Assembly (NCBI RefSeq): GCF_011044495.1
Contig: NZ_CP049143.1
Location: 7,440,001-7,504,000, forward strand
DNA length: 64,000 nucleotides
Source of the DNA: Roseimicrobium sp. ORNL1
GTDB lineage: Bacteria > Verrucomicrobiota > Verrucomicrobiia > Verrucomicrobiales > Verrucomicrobiaceae
Direction: 5' to 3'
Translations under genes and position numbers: made by a program
Shown here: positions 1-8,348 of the stretch, piece after piece
Layout: every line of letters begins with the position of its first letter
Position numbering within the stretch: position 1 is the stretch's first letter
Notes under the pieces: generated by a model
Told to the model about the DNA's origin: nothing
The model's database searches: none
Seen by the model: only the letters and a program-made list of their open reading frames with translations

Positions 1-1414
1 GCAGCAGGCGCGTGATGAAGACCGCGGCGCCGAGGGTGAGAGGCGCCATGACGAGAAGCTGCGCCCAAGCCGGCACCTTGAAGAGCAACATGCCCTTCAC
101 GAGAACGATATTCGCCACGATGCCGCCGATGCAGTCCATGAGGTTCATGGCGGAAAGGATGCGGCCACGTTCCTCCGGCTTGCAGCGATCCTGCACAAAC
201 GCATAGAGCGGGGTCATGAAGGCGCCACCCGCCATGCCCACACCGACCAGCGCCATGTAGATGAAGGGATGCACCGGCTGGAGACCACTCCAGAGCAGCG
301 AGGCCGCCAGGAAATAACCCGAGAGCGGCACCAGGCCCAGCTCTATCTTTCTCCGGCACACATACCCCGCCAGCACACTTCCCAGCATGATGCCGATGCC
401 GAGTGAGGCGGGCATCATCGAGAGCTCACGCGACACTGCAGCGGCATCTGACGGGTGGAGTTCATTGGCCAGGGTCACCAGGATGCTGCCGACCGCATTC
501 GACATGAACCAGAAGTACGTGACCCCGAGTGCGGCAAGCTTGATGGACCGCTGGGCGAAGAGCAGCTTGAGGTGCGCCACGTGCTCCGTCCAGATGCCCT
601 TGTGAAACTTGAGCGCCTCATGTGAAGGCGTCTTTTTGATCAAAAGCGAGCCCACGATCTGCAGGCCTGCAACGCCGGTGACGATCCACAGGAGCACCGT
701 CACGGCATGCCAGGAGACGTCATGGAGCTGCTGCACCGCGGCAGCATGGAAGGAATGCCAGAGAGCCGCGGTGGACGGATGCGTATTGGCCAGCGGCTGC
801 ATCTGGTCCGCGAACTTCATCAAATCGGTCGCCGGCTGGATCTTCGCAGCGAACCAGAATCCCGCGAGCCCCATCCCGGCGAGGATGCCCACGAAGTTCG
901 TCATTTGCAGCGTGCCGCTCGCCGAGCCCATGCGGCGGGAGCCCACGAGTTCCTTCACAATGCCATACTTCGCCGGGCTGAAGAAGGCGGCCTGAGTGGC
1001 CAGCAGGAAGAAACAACCCAGGCTGAGCCACAGGGTCCACTGCGTGTCATGCAGGCCATGCACCACGAGGAACAGGATGAAGATGGCCACCTGCACCACC
1101 TGCATCCAGAACATGACCTTCGTCTTGGAAAACCGGTCACTCAGCCAGCCCGTCACCGGCGCAAAGAGCACATACGGCACGGAGAAGATGGCGCCGAGAT
1201 ATACCTGCATGGAGCCGCCAAGGTCCGTTCCTTTCGCCACCACACCAGCGAAGGCCACCAGCAGGATTTTTACGAAATTGTCATTGAAGGCATTCAGCGC
1301 CTGCACCGCGATCATGGCCCAGAAGGACCGCCGGTTCTCGGCCGGCAGGTGGACGGCATTGTCCAGCTCTGGAGTGGCCGTGGTGTCAGAGGTGGGGGCG
1401 GGGGCTTCAGACAT
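1..1414 (-). CDS. MFS transporter, LplT-like (3' end outside window)
   Basis: Reading the minus strand from the ATG at 1414 gives an open frame of about 471 codons that runs off the left edge, so the C-terminus is missing. After a short Ala/Thr/Pro-rich N-terminus come many hydrophobic helices. The segment NAFNDNFVK near residue 38 is the NDN signature typical of lysophospholipid transporter LplT and of the MFS domain fused to Aas-type acyltransferases, and a GWLSDRFSKTKV loop follows helix 2-3 as in the MFS family. The likely role is inner-membrane lysophospholipid flipping for phospholipid repair. In related bacteria this domain is often fused to an acyltransferase, which could lie beyond the edge. 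The MFS assignment is strong; the substrate is inferred. Confidence 0.8.
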   Translation of the reverse strand, partial: MSEAPAPTSDTTATPELDNAVHLPAENRRSFWAMIAVQALNAFNDNFVKILLVAFAGVVAKGTDLGGSMQVYLGAIFSVPYVLFAPVTGWLSDRFSKTKVMFWMQVVQVAIFILFLVVHGLHDTQWTLWLSLGCFFLLATQAAFFSPAKYGIVKELVGSRRMGSASGTLQMTNFVGILAGMGLAGFWFAAKIQPATDLMKFADQMQPLANTHPSTAALWHSFHAAAVQQLHDVSWHAVTVLLWIVTGVAGLQIVGSLLIKKTPSHEALKFHKGIWTEHVAHLKLLFAQRSIKLAALGVTYFWFMSNAVGSILVTLANELHPSDAAAVSRELSMMPASLGIGIMLGSVLAGYVCRRKIELGLVPLSGYFLAASLLWSGLQPVHPFIYMALVGVGMAGGAFMTPLYAFVQDRCKPEERGRILSAMNLMDCIGGIVANIVLVKGMLLFKVPAWAQLLVMAPLTLGAAVFITRLL

Positions 1415-1539
1415 GCTGCGGCCCGCACCTAGGCACAGGTTTCCTTTTCAGAAAGGGAAATCCGGGCAGAGGGGTGCGTGCAGGGGATTGAAAAAATCGA
1501 TGGCTCGACAAGTTTTCGGTATTCCGATAAAGTTTCTCC

Positions 1540-2058
1540 ATGCACGGCGCACTTGCTCTTGATCGCGGTGTCAAAAGGCCCTGGCAGGCACCCTTGGCCA
1601 TCGACTCGCTGCTGCACTACAGCATGCTCGGAAGCTGCTTCGCCTGTCTCCTCGCCAGCCTTGTCGGCTTTTCATCGGTTTGGCTGGATGAGGAGGACCT
1701 GCTCATCAGCAAGCCCAAGTTTCCATTCGTCCGAACCAGTGAGGCGGAGACGACATCCGCGCTCGCCTCTCCCGCAAGAGGCGTCATTCAACTGCAGGAA
1801 GACTACAGTGTGATGCTCGACGGAAGGACCGTGGGAACACCGGTCGATGCGAAGCTGCAGCAGCTCACGTCTGCCATCTGGATCCGCAAGAAAGAGTCCT
1901 CTGCCGAGACACCGCTCGTCATTTTCGTCCCCTCACAAGTCAAGTATGTACGCGTCGTCCAAGTGCTCAATGCCCTCGATCGTGCCGACACGCGTGACTA
2001 CGTCCTGCTCTTTGAAGGGCAGTCCCAGGACGAGCCTGTGTGGAAGGGGCGGCGATAA
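1540..2058 (+). CDS. ExbD/TolR-like membrane-anchored protein (copy 1)
   Basis: A 172-residue protein with one hydrophobic helix at about residues 25-45 and a soluble C-terminal domain. The pattern VIQLQEDYSVMLDGRTVG followed by LVIFVPSQVKYVRVVQVLNAL resembles the ExbD/TolR periplasmic domain (a beta strand with a Gly turn, then the strand-helix around vvqvLnal). It is paralogous to the next gene, which has the same layout. The membrane helix lacks the aspartate that ExbD and TolR use for proton flow, and no ExbB/TolQ gene is near. It is probably an inner-membrane protein with an ExbD-fold domain used for something other than energy transduction. A later Met at residue 28 is an alternative start. 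Confidence 0.6.
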   Translation: MHGALALDRGVKRPWQAPLAIDSLLHYSMLGSCFACLLASLVGFSSVWLDEEDLLISKPKFPFVRTSEAETTSALASPARGVIQLQEDYSVMLDGRTVGTPVDAKLQQLTSAIWIRKKESSAETPLVIFVPSQVKYVRVVQVLNALDRADTRDYVLLFEGQSQDEPVWKGRR

Positions 2059-2141
2059 TGCAGGTAAACCCAGCCACTCTAAGCTGGATCTGTAACCTCC
2101 CGTACGGATTCTACTTTCTCGACAAGTAGTCAGGACCACGC

Positions 2142-2648
2142 ATGGATCACGCCATGAAGCTCGCACGGCGTCATGCGCTTCGGCGCATCGAGGATCCCCC
2201 TCCGCTGGATGGCCTCATGCGGTATGTGATGTTGGGGAGCACCTTTGGCAGCCTTCTGGCGTGCCTGTTCTTGGTGCGTTTCATCTTGGAGTCTCCGACA
2301 GTGGAAGTGTTCCTGCCGATGAAGCGCATCACCCAGGAGGAACTGGCTGACGCGTTGGCCTCTGCGAAGAGCGACATTATCACCATCGCTGCAGACGGGA
2401 CCGTCCTCCTGGGAGGGAATGTGATTGGAAATCCTAAGGACTTGACGCTCTTCTCCCTGTCTCTGGCCGTCCTCCACCGCAGAGTGAAGGACAAGAACGC
2501 AGCTCCCCTGATTATCCGTGTGTCGCCGCAGACCACCCATGCGCGAATGATGGCGGTCATCAACGCCTTGGCCGCGGTAAGGGAAAAACGCTATATCGTC
2601 ACCTTTACCGATTCACCCGCCACCGAGCTGTCTTGGAGGGAGGGGTAA
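2142..2648 (+). CDS. ExbD/TolR-like membrane-anchored protein (copy 2)
   Basis: 168 residues: a basic N-terminus, one helix at about residues 28-48 (MLGSTFGSLLACLFLVRFIL), then a periplasmic-type domain. The segments VEVFLP, IITIAADGTVLLGGNVIG and PLIIRVSPQTTHARMMAVIN follow the ExbD/TolR pattern closely. It lies 83 bp after its paralogue on the same strand, so the pair probably arose by tandem duplication and is co-transcribed. As in copy 1, no acidic residue is present in the membrane helix, so a proton-channel role with ExbB is unlikely. The family link is inferred from the pattern; the function is unknown. Met-5 is an alternative start. Confidence 0.65.
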   Translation: MDHAMKLARRHALRRIEDPPPLDGLMRYVMLGSTFGSLLACLFLVRFILESPTVEVFLPMKRITQEELADALASAKSDIITIAADGTVLLGGNVIGNPKDLTLFSLSLAVLHRRVKDKNAAPLIIRVSPQTTHARMMAVINALAAVREKRYIVTFTDSPATELSWREG

Positions 2649-2658
2649 CCTCTCTCAC

Positions 2659-2982
2659 TCACTCAGCACTCGTCATCTCCCGCACCCACTGCGCATACGC
2701 GGGATGCACGTTGCTCGCGGGAACGGCCACAATCTCCGGCACCTCATACGGGTGCAGTTCTTTGAGACGCGTCTCCAGCGTGGGATACATGGCTGTGGTG
2801 GTCTTGATGAGGCCCAATACTTCACTGGCGGACTCCAGCTCGCCTTTCCACTGGTAGATCGACTCCACGCCCGGCAGCACATTCACACAGGCGGCGAGGC
2901 GGCTCTTCACCAGTTCCTGCGCGATGCGCTTCGCCACATCCGAATCCGGGAAGGTGCAAAAGACCACGACGATGTCCTCCAT
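2659..2982 (-). CDS. cutA: Divalent-cation tolerance protein CutA
   Basis: 107 residues, the usual CutA length, starting at the Met that gives MEDIVVVFCTFPDSDVAKRI. The frame is open 23 codons further upstream, but that extension has no family character. Typical CutA motifs are LAACVNVLPGVESIYQWKGE and HPYEVPEIVAVP near the C-terminus. CutA is a small cytosolic trimer linked to copper and other divalent-ion tolerance; its exact biochemical role is debated. It converges on the ExbD-like pair with 10 bp between stops and is divergent from the histidine kinase downstream. Confidence 0.93.
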   Translation of the reverse strand: MEDIVVVFCTFPDSDVAKRIAQELVKSRLAACVNVLPGVESIYQWKGELESASEVLGLIKTTTAMYPTLETRLKELHPYEVPEIVAVPASNVHPAYAQWVREMTSAE

Positions 2983-3170
2983 GCCGCACCATTCACACTG
3001 GACGCGCGATTTGTGCAATGAAAGATTCCACCCACCTCTCCCCACTCCCACGCCTTAGATCAGGCGATCAACGATCAGCGATAGACCATCCACCCCTTTG
3101 CTGCTTCGTTGCTTTGCGTTTCCATTTGCCCAACGTTCCCTGGCTCCCCTGATTCCCTGCTCTTCTCCAC

Positions 3171-4325
3171 ATGAAATCCGGCTTCTTCGACAAGATCGTC
3201 AAGCGCATGGACCGGCTCGAGCCGGCGGAGGTGCAGCGCTACCTGATCCGGCTGGTGCAGGAGAAGGGCTTCTTTGAAAAAGTCTTCGAGGCACTGCAGG
3301 AGGGCGTGATCCTGCTCGATGGCGAGGGCACGGTGACCTATGTGAACCGCGCCGCCTGCGGCTTCTTCGGCTTCGAACGGGAATTGATCGTGGGCCGGAA
3401 ACTGGCGGAGGGCCTGCGCGGCTTCGACTGGGAGGCGCTGGCGCACACCGGGGGCTCCGTGAGCCGGGATCTGGAGGTCTTCTACCCGGAGAACCGCTAC
3501 CTGAATTTCTACGTCACTGCGATCGATGAGCACGAGGACCTCGGCTTCGTGATGCTCATTCGCGACATCACCCAGTTCCGCAAGCTCACGGAAGAGAAGA
3601 TCGAGAGCGAACGCATCACCGCTCTCACCCTGCTGGCCGCCGGCGTGGCGCATGAGCTGGGGAATCCGCTGAACTCCCTCACCATCCACCTCCAGCTCAT
3701 GGAGAGGAAGCTGCGGAAGATCAAAGGCAAGGAGGCGCCGCAGCTCCTGGAAATGCTCTCCGTGGCGCAGGGCGAGATCAAGCGGCTGGACTTCATCATC
3801 GGCCAGTTCCTTGCCGCCATCCGGCCCACCCAGCCGCAGCTCCAGCGCGCCCAGGTGAATGACCTCATCCAGGAGGCCGTGAAATTCCTCACGCCCGAGC
3901 TGGAGCAGGGCAAGGTGAAGGTGAAGCTCGACCTCGCCACCAGCCTGCCCGCCACCCCACTGGACGCCGGCCAGATGAAGCAGGCCTTTTACAACCTCAT
4001 CCGCAACGCCGCCCAGGCCATGCCGAATGGGGGCACGCTCACCATCTCCAGCATCTTCAACGACTACGAGATGCGCCTCAGTTTCGCCGACTCCGGCAAG
4101 GGCATCTCCACCTCCAACATGAGCAACCTCTTCCAGCCCTTCTTCACCACCCGGAAGACCGGCACCGGCCTGGGCCTGCTCATCATCCGCCGCATCATCC
4201 GCGAGCACGGCGGTGAGATCGAACTCGAGAGCCGCGAGAAGGAAGGCACCACGGTGAACATCTACCTGCCACTGGGGGAAAAACGTGTGCGATACCTTGC
4301 GGGTCCGCCGGTGGAGGAACCGTGA
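3171..4325 (+). CDS. Sensor histidine kinase, PAS-HisKA-HATPase (NtrB type)
   Basis: 384 residues with no membrane segment, so cytosolic. A PAS-like domain covers about residues 35-135 (GVILLDGEGTVTYVNRAACG). The H box is GVAHELGNPLNSL with His161 as the probable phosphorylation site. The ATPase domain has an N box around NLIRNAAQAMP (277-285), the G1 box FADSGKGIS (305-313) and FFTTRKTGTGLGL (324-336). The H box matches the NtrB/AtoS group, whose partners are usually sigma-54 activators. No response regulator is adjacent, so it is an orphan here and its partner cannot be named. It is transcribed alone, divergent from cutA and convergent with the SUKH-like gene. Confidence 0.93.
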   Translation: MKSGFFDKIVKRMDRLEPAEVQRYLIRLVQEKGFFEKVFEALQEGVILLDGEGTVTYVNRAACGFFGFERELIVGRKLAEGLRGFDWEALAHTGGSVSRDLEVFYPENRYLNFYVTAIDEHEDLGFVMLIRDITQFRKLTEEKIESERITALTLLAAGVAHELGNPLNSLTIHLQLMERKLRKIKGKEAPQLLEMLSVAQGEIKRLDFIIGQFLAAIRPTQPQLQRAQVNDLIQEAVKFLTPELEQGKVKVKLDLATSLPATPLDAGQMKQAFYNLIRNAAQAMPNGGTLTISSIFNDYEMRLSFADSGKGISTSNMSNLFQPFFTTRKTGTGLGLLIIRRIIREHGGEIELESREKEGTTVNIYLPLGEKRVRYLAGPPVEEP

Positions 4326-4370
4326 GGAATGGGGCAGCGGACATTGCCAGGACAGCTCTCTGTGCGAGGG

Positions 4371-5021
4371 CTATGCTGGGTCCAGATAGGTGTCCCCATT
4401 CTCGCACCAGAAGTGATCATTAACACCATCGCTTTCCACCAACTTCCTGAGCCATTCATGGAATGAAGGGCCAAGGATATAAATGGGGTCCATCGTGTCT
4501 GAGTCATATTCGTCGTCATTGGTTTCGACGTCTGTCACCACAACTCGCCATACACCGCTGCCGAGTTTCTCCTGCCATAGACCAAAATGCTGCGCAGGAT
4601 GATCAAAATAGCTGCCAAATCGAAAGAAGCGAATGGGTCGCTGTTTGCGTAACCGCCACCCTTCGGCTTCCTCAACGATTTTTGACTCATCCCAGAGATG
4701 GATTGGAAAGGATCTCGTTACCACCAGGGCTTGAGCGTAGTGCCGGTAAAACTTCGCAAAATCGTTCGGAAGTTCGTTCCCTAGAAAGGCTCGCAGTCGA
4801 TCCAGACTGGTCCCTCCGCGAGCCGCGTAGTTGCTGGTTTCAATGATCGCCTCATCTTCGTCTGTATCGGACTTCCAGATGACTTGGGGACTGACGGACA
4901 ACTGCTCAGGAGAACTAGCTTCGACCGCGCCACGCAGGATATGGAAGGGAAAGCAGAACTTTGTGCGCAGCCTGCGGACCTTGGTCAGCGTTTCTTCAAA
5001 GAATGAGTAGTCACAGTTCAT
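4371..5021 (-). CDS. SMI1/KNR4 (SUKH)-like protein
   Basis: 216 residues, cytosolic. The central and C-terminal parts fit the SUKH fold: LPNDFAKFYRHY (the usual LP-x-D-aa-x-aa start helix), then RPIRFFRFGSYFDHPAQHFG, and a closing helix ILGPSFHEWLRKLVES. SUKH proteins are often immunity proteins against polymorphic contact-dependent toxins, but many are free-standing. No toxin gene is visible nearby; the next gene on the same strand resembles another immunity family. Assignment is by pattern only. Confidence 0.6.
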   Translation of the reverse strand: MNCDYSFFEETLTKVRRLRTKFCFPFHILRGAVEASSPEQLSVSPQVIWKSDTDEDEAIIETSNYAARGGTSLDRLRAFLGNELPNDFAKFYRHYAQALVVTRSFPIHLWDESKIVEEAEGWRLRKQRPIRFFRFGSYFDHPAQHFGLWQEKLGSGVWRVVVTDVETNDDEYDSDTMDPIYILGPSFHEWLRKLVESDGVNDHFWCENGDTYLDPA

Positions 5022-5056
5022 GTGAGCAATCGGTGCACAGCTTGGGGAAGATTTCG

Positions 5057-5707
5057 TTATATACCTCTGCCCGGCCAGTTCCCCGGCATCACCAACCGGG
5101 TAAAGTCCGTATTGGTCCAGCCTTCCTTCGCGGCGAGTTCTTTCACGCGCTCCGTGCAGTACAGGCCTGTGTGAGGGACATCTGCCGAGCTGATGGTGTG
5201 AACGTCAAAGAGGTCGGTGCCATTCCATGACTCAGGCCGATAGCGATAGGTCGAGGGCCACGGCCTGGGAAGGGGATTCAAGATCGCCTTGCCATGGGCA
5301 TCCAGCTTGAAGCCCGTAGCCGCCAAATCGACTTCAATGCCGGGGATGGTCTCGATAACAAAGTACTTCGGAGGAGGTTGGTTCTTGAGAGCCTTGGCGT
5401 TGATCTCGGCCATGGGCATCTCTGTAATCCTGCCAATGGGTGCGCCGATGGAGCGAAGTGATGCGACGACGCGTTCACTGACCAACATGTGGGGCGGGCC
5501 CCCATAGTTGGCCAGGAAATCAGGCCATGACTTTGCGTTTGATTCTATGTAGAGGCCAGGTGAGCGCGGACTTATCTGCCAGGAGGCACGAGCTCGTTCC
5601 AGAAACGCGGGGGCGAGAAACCACAAGTCCGAAACCGGACCCCAATCGCTTGCTGCTGCAAAGCCGCCACGTCGATAGGTGGCCGTGGAGAGACGGTACA
5701 ACTTCAT
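5057..5707 (-). CDS. Hypothetical protein, Imm11-like
   Basis: 216 residues without signal peptide or membrane segments. The organisation recalls the Imm11 (MXAN_0049, DUF1629) immunity family: an N-terminal YRL strand, a central PKYFVIETIPGIEVDL strand pair, and a C-terminal SERVKE-type helix, here TERVKELAAKEGWTNTDFTR. The stop is 35 bp upstream of the SUKH-like gene, so the two probably form a small operon. If both are immunity-type genes, no cognate toxin is within reach of the window. The family assignment is tentative. Confidence 0.5.
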   Translation of the reverse strand: MKLYRLSTATYRRGGFAAASDWGPVSDLWFLAPAFLERARASWQISPRSPGLYIESNAKSWPDFLANYGGPPHMLVSERVVASLRSIGAPIGRITEMPMAEINAKALKNQPPPKYFVIETIPGIEVDLAATGFKLDAHGKAILNPLPRPWPSTYRYRPESWNGTDLFDVHTISSADVPHTGLYCTERVKELAAKEGWTNTDFTRLVMPGNWPGRGI

Positions 5708-5753
5708 GGATGGGAGTTAAAGCCTTTCACGGAGAGTGGTAGCAAGCAGTTGG

Positions 5754-6569
5754 TCATTGCGTCACCTTCCCGAATACCGTGGATTCGTAGGGGCGACTTT
5801 GTTGTGAGGTTCTCGGTGTTGCCAGGGTGCCTTTCGCTGCCGCGAAGAGGCCCGCGAGTTGGCTTTCATATTGGGATGTCACCTCAACGAAGGACTGATT
5901 GGTACTCTCCAGACGAAACACGCGCCGCTTAATCTCCTTTCGACCCTGGCTGTAGTGGAGCAACTGTTGCTCGACCAGGAGTTCTTTGCGACCGTCGCCA
6001 TTGATGTCGTGGAAGTAGAGAGTGCTTTCGATTCCGGGCTCGCCGGGGAAGTTGGTGTCTCCACAGGTGAACAGCTCGCGTGGTTTATCCTTATCAAGCG
6101 TGCGCACGCTTACCGAGCCGGGTGTTCCGCGTCCTGCGGGAGACGACATGGCGATCACGTACAAGCTGGGCGCCATCTCCACCACGATGGCCCCAGTGAA
6201 GCAGCCATCCAAGACCCTTTCCCCGCGGAACGCATCGGGATGCTTGAAAATCTCTTCCCCGCTCTCTGAAAGGAGCACGATGCGCCCGAGCTCCGTCATC
6301 GATTTCCCTTTGAGCTCGCCGATGCCGAGACCGACCAGCCACGCCTTTCCCCCATTCCGGTAGTCGATGGCGGGTTTTGCAAAGAGCTGGTGGTAATTGA
6401 AGTAGAAGTCCGCCTTCTTTCCCTCCTGAATCTCAGGCTCCGCGGCCAGCCGCGCTGGAGCCCCATCCAAATACGCTTGAACCGGTCCCGGGAGAACCTG
6501 TGCTCCCGCTCTTGAAAGGAACAGGGCGATGGTTGCAGCTACGAGAGCCAATCGTTTGGAAGAATTCAT
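5754..6569 (-). CDS. Exported hypothetical protein with FG-GAP-like motif
   Basis: 271 residues with a signal peptide (residues 1-23, ending SRAGAQ). A C-terminal segment HDINGDGRKELLVEQQ has the DxNxDGxxE/D calcium-binding loop typical of FG-GAP/VCBS beta-propeller blades; an earlier partner blade may be GKAWLVGLGIGEL. This suggests a periplasmic or cell-surface beta-rich protein. The start lies 2 bp after the stop of the MORN-repeat gene, so the two are translated together. I do not recognise a specific family. Confidence 0.6.
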   Translation of the reverse strand: MNSSKRLALVAATIALFLSRAGAQVLPGPVQAYLDGAPARLAAEPEIQEGKKADFYFNYHQLFAKPAIDYRNGGKAWLVGLGIGELKGKSMTELGRIVLLSESGEEIFKHPDAFRGERVLDGCFTGAIVVEMAPSLYVIAMSSPAGRGTPGSVSVRTLDKDKPRELFTCGDTNFPGEPGIESTLYFHDINGDGRKELLVEQQLLHYSQGRKEIKRRVFRLESTNQSFVEVTSQYESQLAGLFAAAKGTLATPRTSQQSRPYESTVFGKVTQ

Positions 6570-6571
6570 AG

Positions 6572-7447
6572 TTATCGAGCAAGGGCTGGCTCGCCCTCCT
6601 GATTAAACTGCAGCGGGATTTTTACCGGTGGCATCGTGCGGTATTTTTCCAACCACTCCCGCATGTCTTCTCCCACCCTATATTTGTACTCGCTGAGGTC
6701 CGGATAGTACCGCGGCAGACTCGGGTCTTTCAAAGCCACCGCTGCGTATTGGGCCTCAGAGACCTCCTGACCGCTTAGATGCCATGACGCTCTGGTCCGC
6801 GTACCATCTCGCGAGAATGTGACCACCGGCCCATTCGGTTGCCCATTGTTCGAAAAAAACCCAATTGTGGCCAGCTCTCCGTTCTCGTAGAAATCACATC
6901 CTTTGCCAAGGAGGTGCCCACCCTTTGACCACGTAAGGCTGATTATCTCCGTCAACCGTTCCATGCGCAGCCCGTCTCTTTCGTTGTTCTTATAATGATC
7001 CTCGCGAAGCAACCGGCCAGTGGAATCATAAACTTTGACCACCCCGGTTCCCTTTGACATCGAGTACTGGCCGACCAAATCGCCGTTTTCATTCCACTCC
7101 TTGAACGTTCCTTCCATGCTCCCCTCCCGGTAGGGAGCTTCCAGCTTTGGCCTGCCATTGGGATGCCATTCGCGCTGGATGCCGTGCTTCTTGCCGTCCT
7201 TGAGCAACTCTCGTTTGACGACCACTTCGTGGTCCATCAGCTCGATGGCGACAAGATTCTCGCGGGTCTTTTCAGGACCGGGAGCAAAGTATAAACACTC
7301 CTGCTTTTCCGGATCGCGCGTGGTATGAGGTCCGGTTTTCGTGGATCCAGCAGGGATACCATAGGTCAGATGGTCTTCATTCTCCGCCGCCAACATCGCG
7401 CTGGAAAGAAGGATACTGAACACAAAAATGTGACGCGTAAGTTTCAT
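6572..7447 (-). CDS. Exported MORN_2-repeat protein (YwqK-like)
   Basis: 291 residues beginning with a signal peptide (MKLTRHIFVFSILLSSAMLA). The middle contains MORN-variant repeats of the YwqK type: HGIQREWHPNGRPKLEAPY, EGTFKEWNENGDLVGQY, GVVKVYDSTGRLLREDHY, and later KGCDFYENGELATIGF. Such repeats form a beta-hairpin array. Database names call YwqK-like proteins antitoxins, but the present protein is exported and no toxin is adjacent, so a surface-binding or structural role is more likely. It is 2 bp upstream of the FG-GAP-like gene on the same strand. Confidence 0.75.
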   Translation of the reverse strand: MKLTRHIFVFSILLSSAMLAAENEDHLTYGIPAGSTKTGPHTTRDPEKQECLYFAPGPEKTRENLVAIELMDHEVVVKRELLKDGKKHGIQREWHPNGRPKLEAPYREGSMEGTFKEWNENGDLVGQYSMSKGTGVVKVYDSTGRLLREDHYKNNERDGLRMERLTEIISLTWSKGGHLLGKGCDFYENGELATIGFFSNNGQPNGPVVTFSRDGTRTRASWHLSGQEVSEAQYAAVALKDPSLPRYYPDLSEYKYRVGEDMREWLEKYRTMPPVKIPLQFNQEGEPALAR

Positions 7448-7526
7448 GGTGAATGAATGAGCCGCTGTCTAAGGTTGATCGCTCCTGCGCATGGACATCG
7501 AAAGGTGAAAGCCATAGGTCCTGATG

Positions 7527-8348
7527 CTACCATTTTCTCCTCCCGGACCATAAGTGAGTCGCGGCCGCCGCCGAGAAGAACAAATTGCCGAGAACGATCC
7601 ACAACGTTGGAAATTTCGACCAGTCATGGGATGCCATGACGGCTGCAGTATCGGTAGCTCTGGCATTCTTGGCATGCGGCATTTTGGCCGTGCCGCCGTA
7701 TGTCTCGTCGAAGCTCATGTCCACGTGCTCGTAACCCGCAGGTGGCTCCACAGGGGTTTCACGAAACCCGATCTCCCGGCCCGGCCAGTGCAGTTCAACG
7801 ACCACGGAAATCGTCAACGGCCGGCCACCCTGCATGGTGTGCCGGAAGTAGTAACTCACACTTCGAGTGCCATCAGCACTTCGCCACTTACGACCCCAGA
7901 GATCACCTGACGGCGATGGACTGGGATAAAAATCGATCCACTTCTTGAGCGCTTCGAGGTCTCCGCCCATGGCTGACTCCAATCCTTTGGTCTTCTCAAA
8001 TGCCTCGGCCTTGGTCCACGCTTCCTCGACAGAGCCCTGAATGGACAACAGCTGATCGTTTCTGCCCACCATGAAACGCCAGGGCGCCTTTGTCGGGGGA
8101 ATGAAAAGTGACTCCACTCGGAACCCCAAAGATTGCGCTGGCCGTATGACCAGAAATCCATCGCCCCCATTGCGAAAGGCCCGCCTGGGATGGGCACCGC
8201 TTTCAAACAAGGCGAGGAGCGTGTCAGGCTTATTGAGGTCCACTACAGCCGGTTCCGCAGCGTAGCCAACCCATGCAAACGCCAGGCATAAAAATGCGAT
8301 GAGCCGACGCGTGGCCCAGCTCGGTAGATGGTGGCGCAGAACAATCAT
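7527..8348 (-). CDS. Exported hypothetical protein with C-terminal membrane anchor
   Basis: 273 residues. An N-terminal hydrophobic stretch (RLIAFLCLAFAWVGYAAEP, about 15-32) looks like a signal peptide, and a second one near residues 246-263 (LWIVLGNLFFSAAAATH) is followed by basic residues, as expected for a C-terminal anchor facing the cytoplasm. The region between would be periplasmic. The start overlaps the stop of the upstream gene by 4 bp (ATGA), so they are probably translationally coupled. No family recognised. Confidence 0.6.
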   Translation of the reverse strand: MIVLRHHLPSWATRRLIAFLCLAFAWVGYAAEPAVVDLNKPDTLLALFESGAHPRRAFRNGGDGFLVIRPAQSLGFRVESLFIPPTKAPWRFMVGRNDQLLSIQGSVEEAWTKAEAFEKTKGLESAMGGDLEALKKWIDFYPSPSPSGDLWGRKWRSADGTRSVSYYFRHTMQGGRPLTISVVVELHWPGREIGFRETPVEPPAGYEHVDMSFDETYGGTAKMPHAKNARATDTAAVMASHDWSKFPTLWIVLGNLFFSAAAATHLWSGRRKW

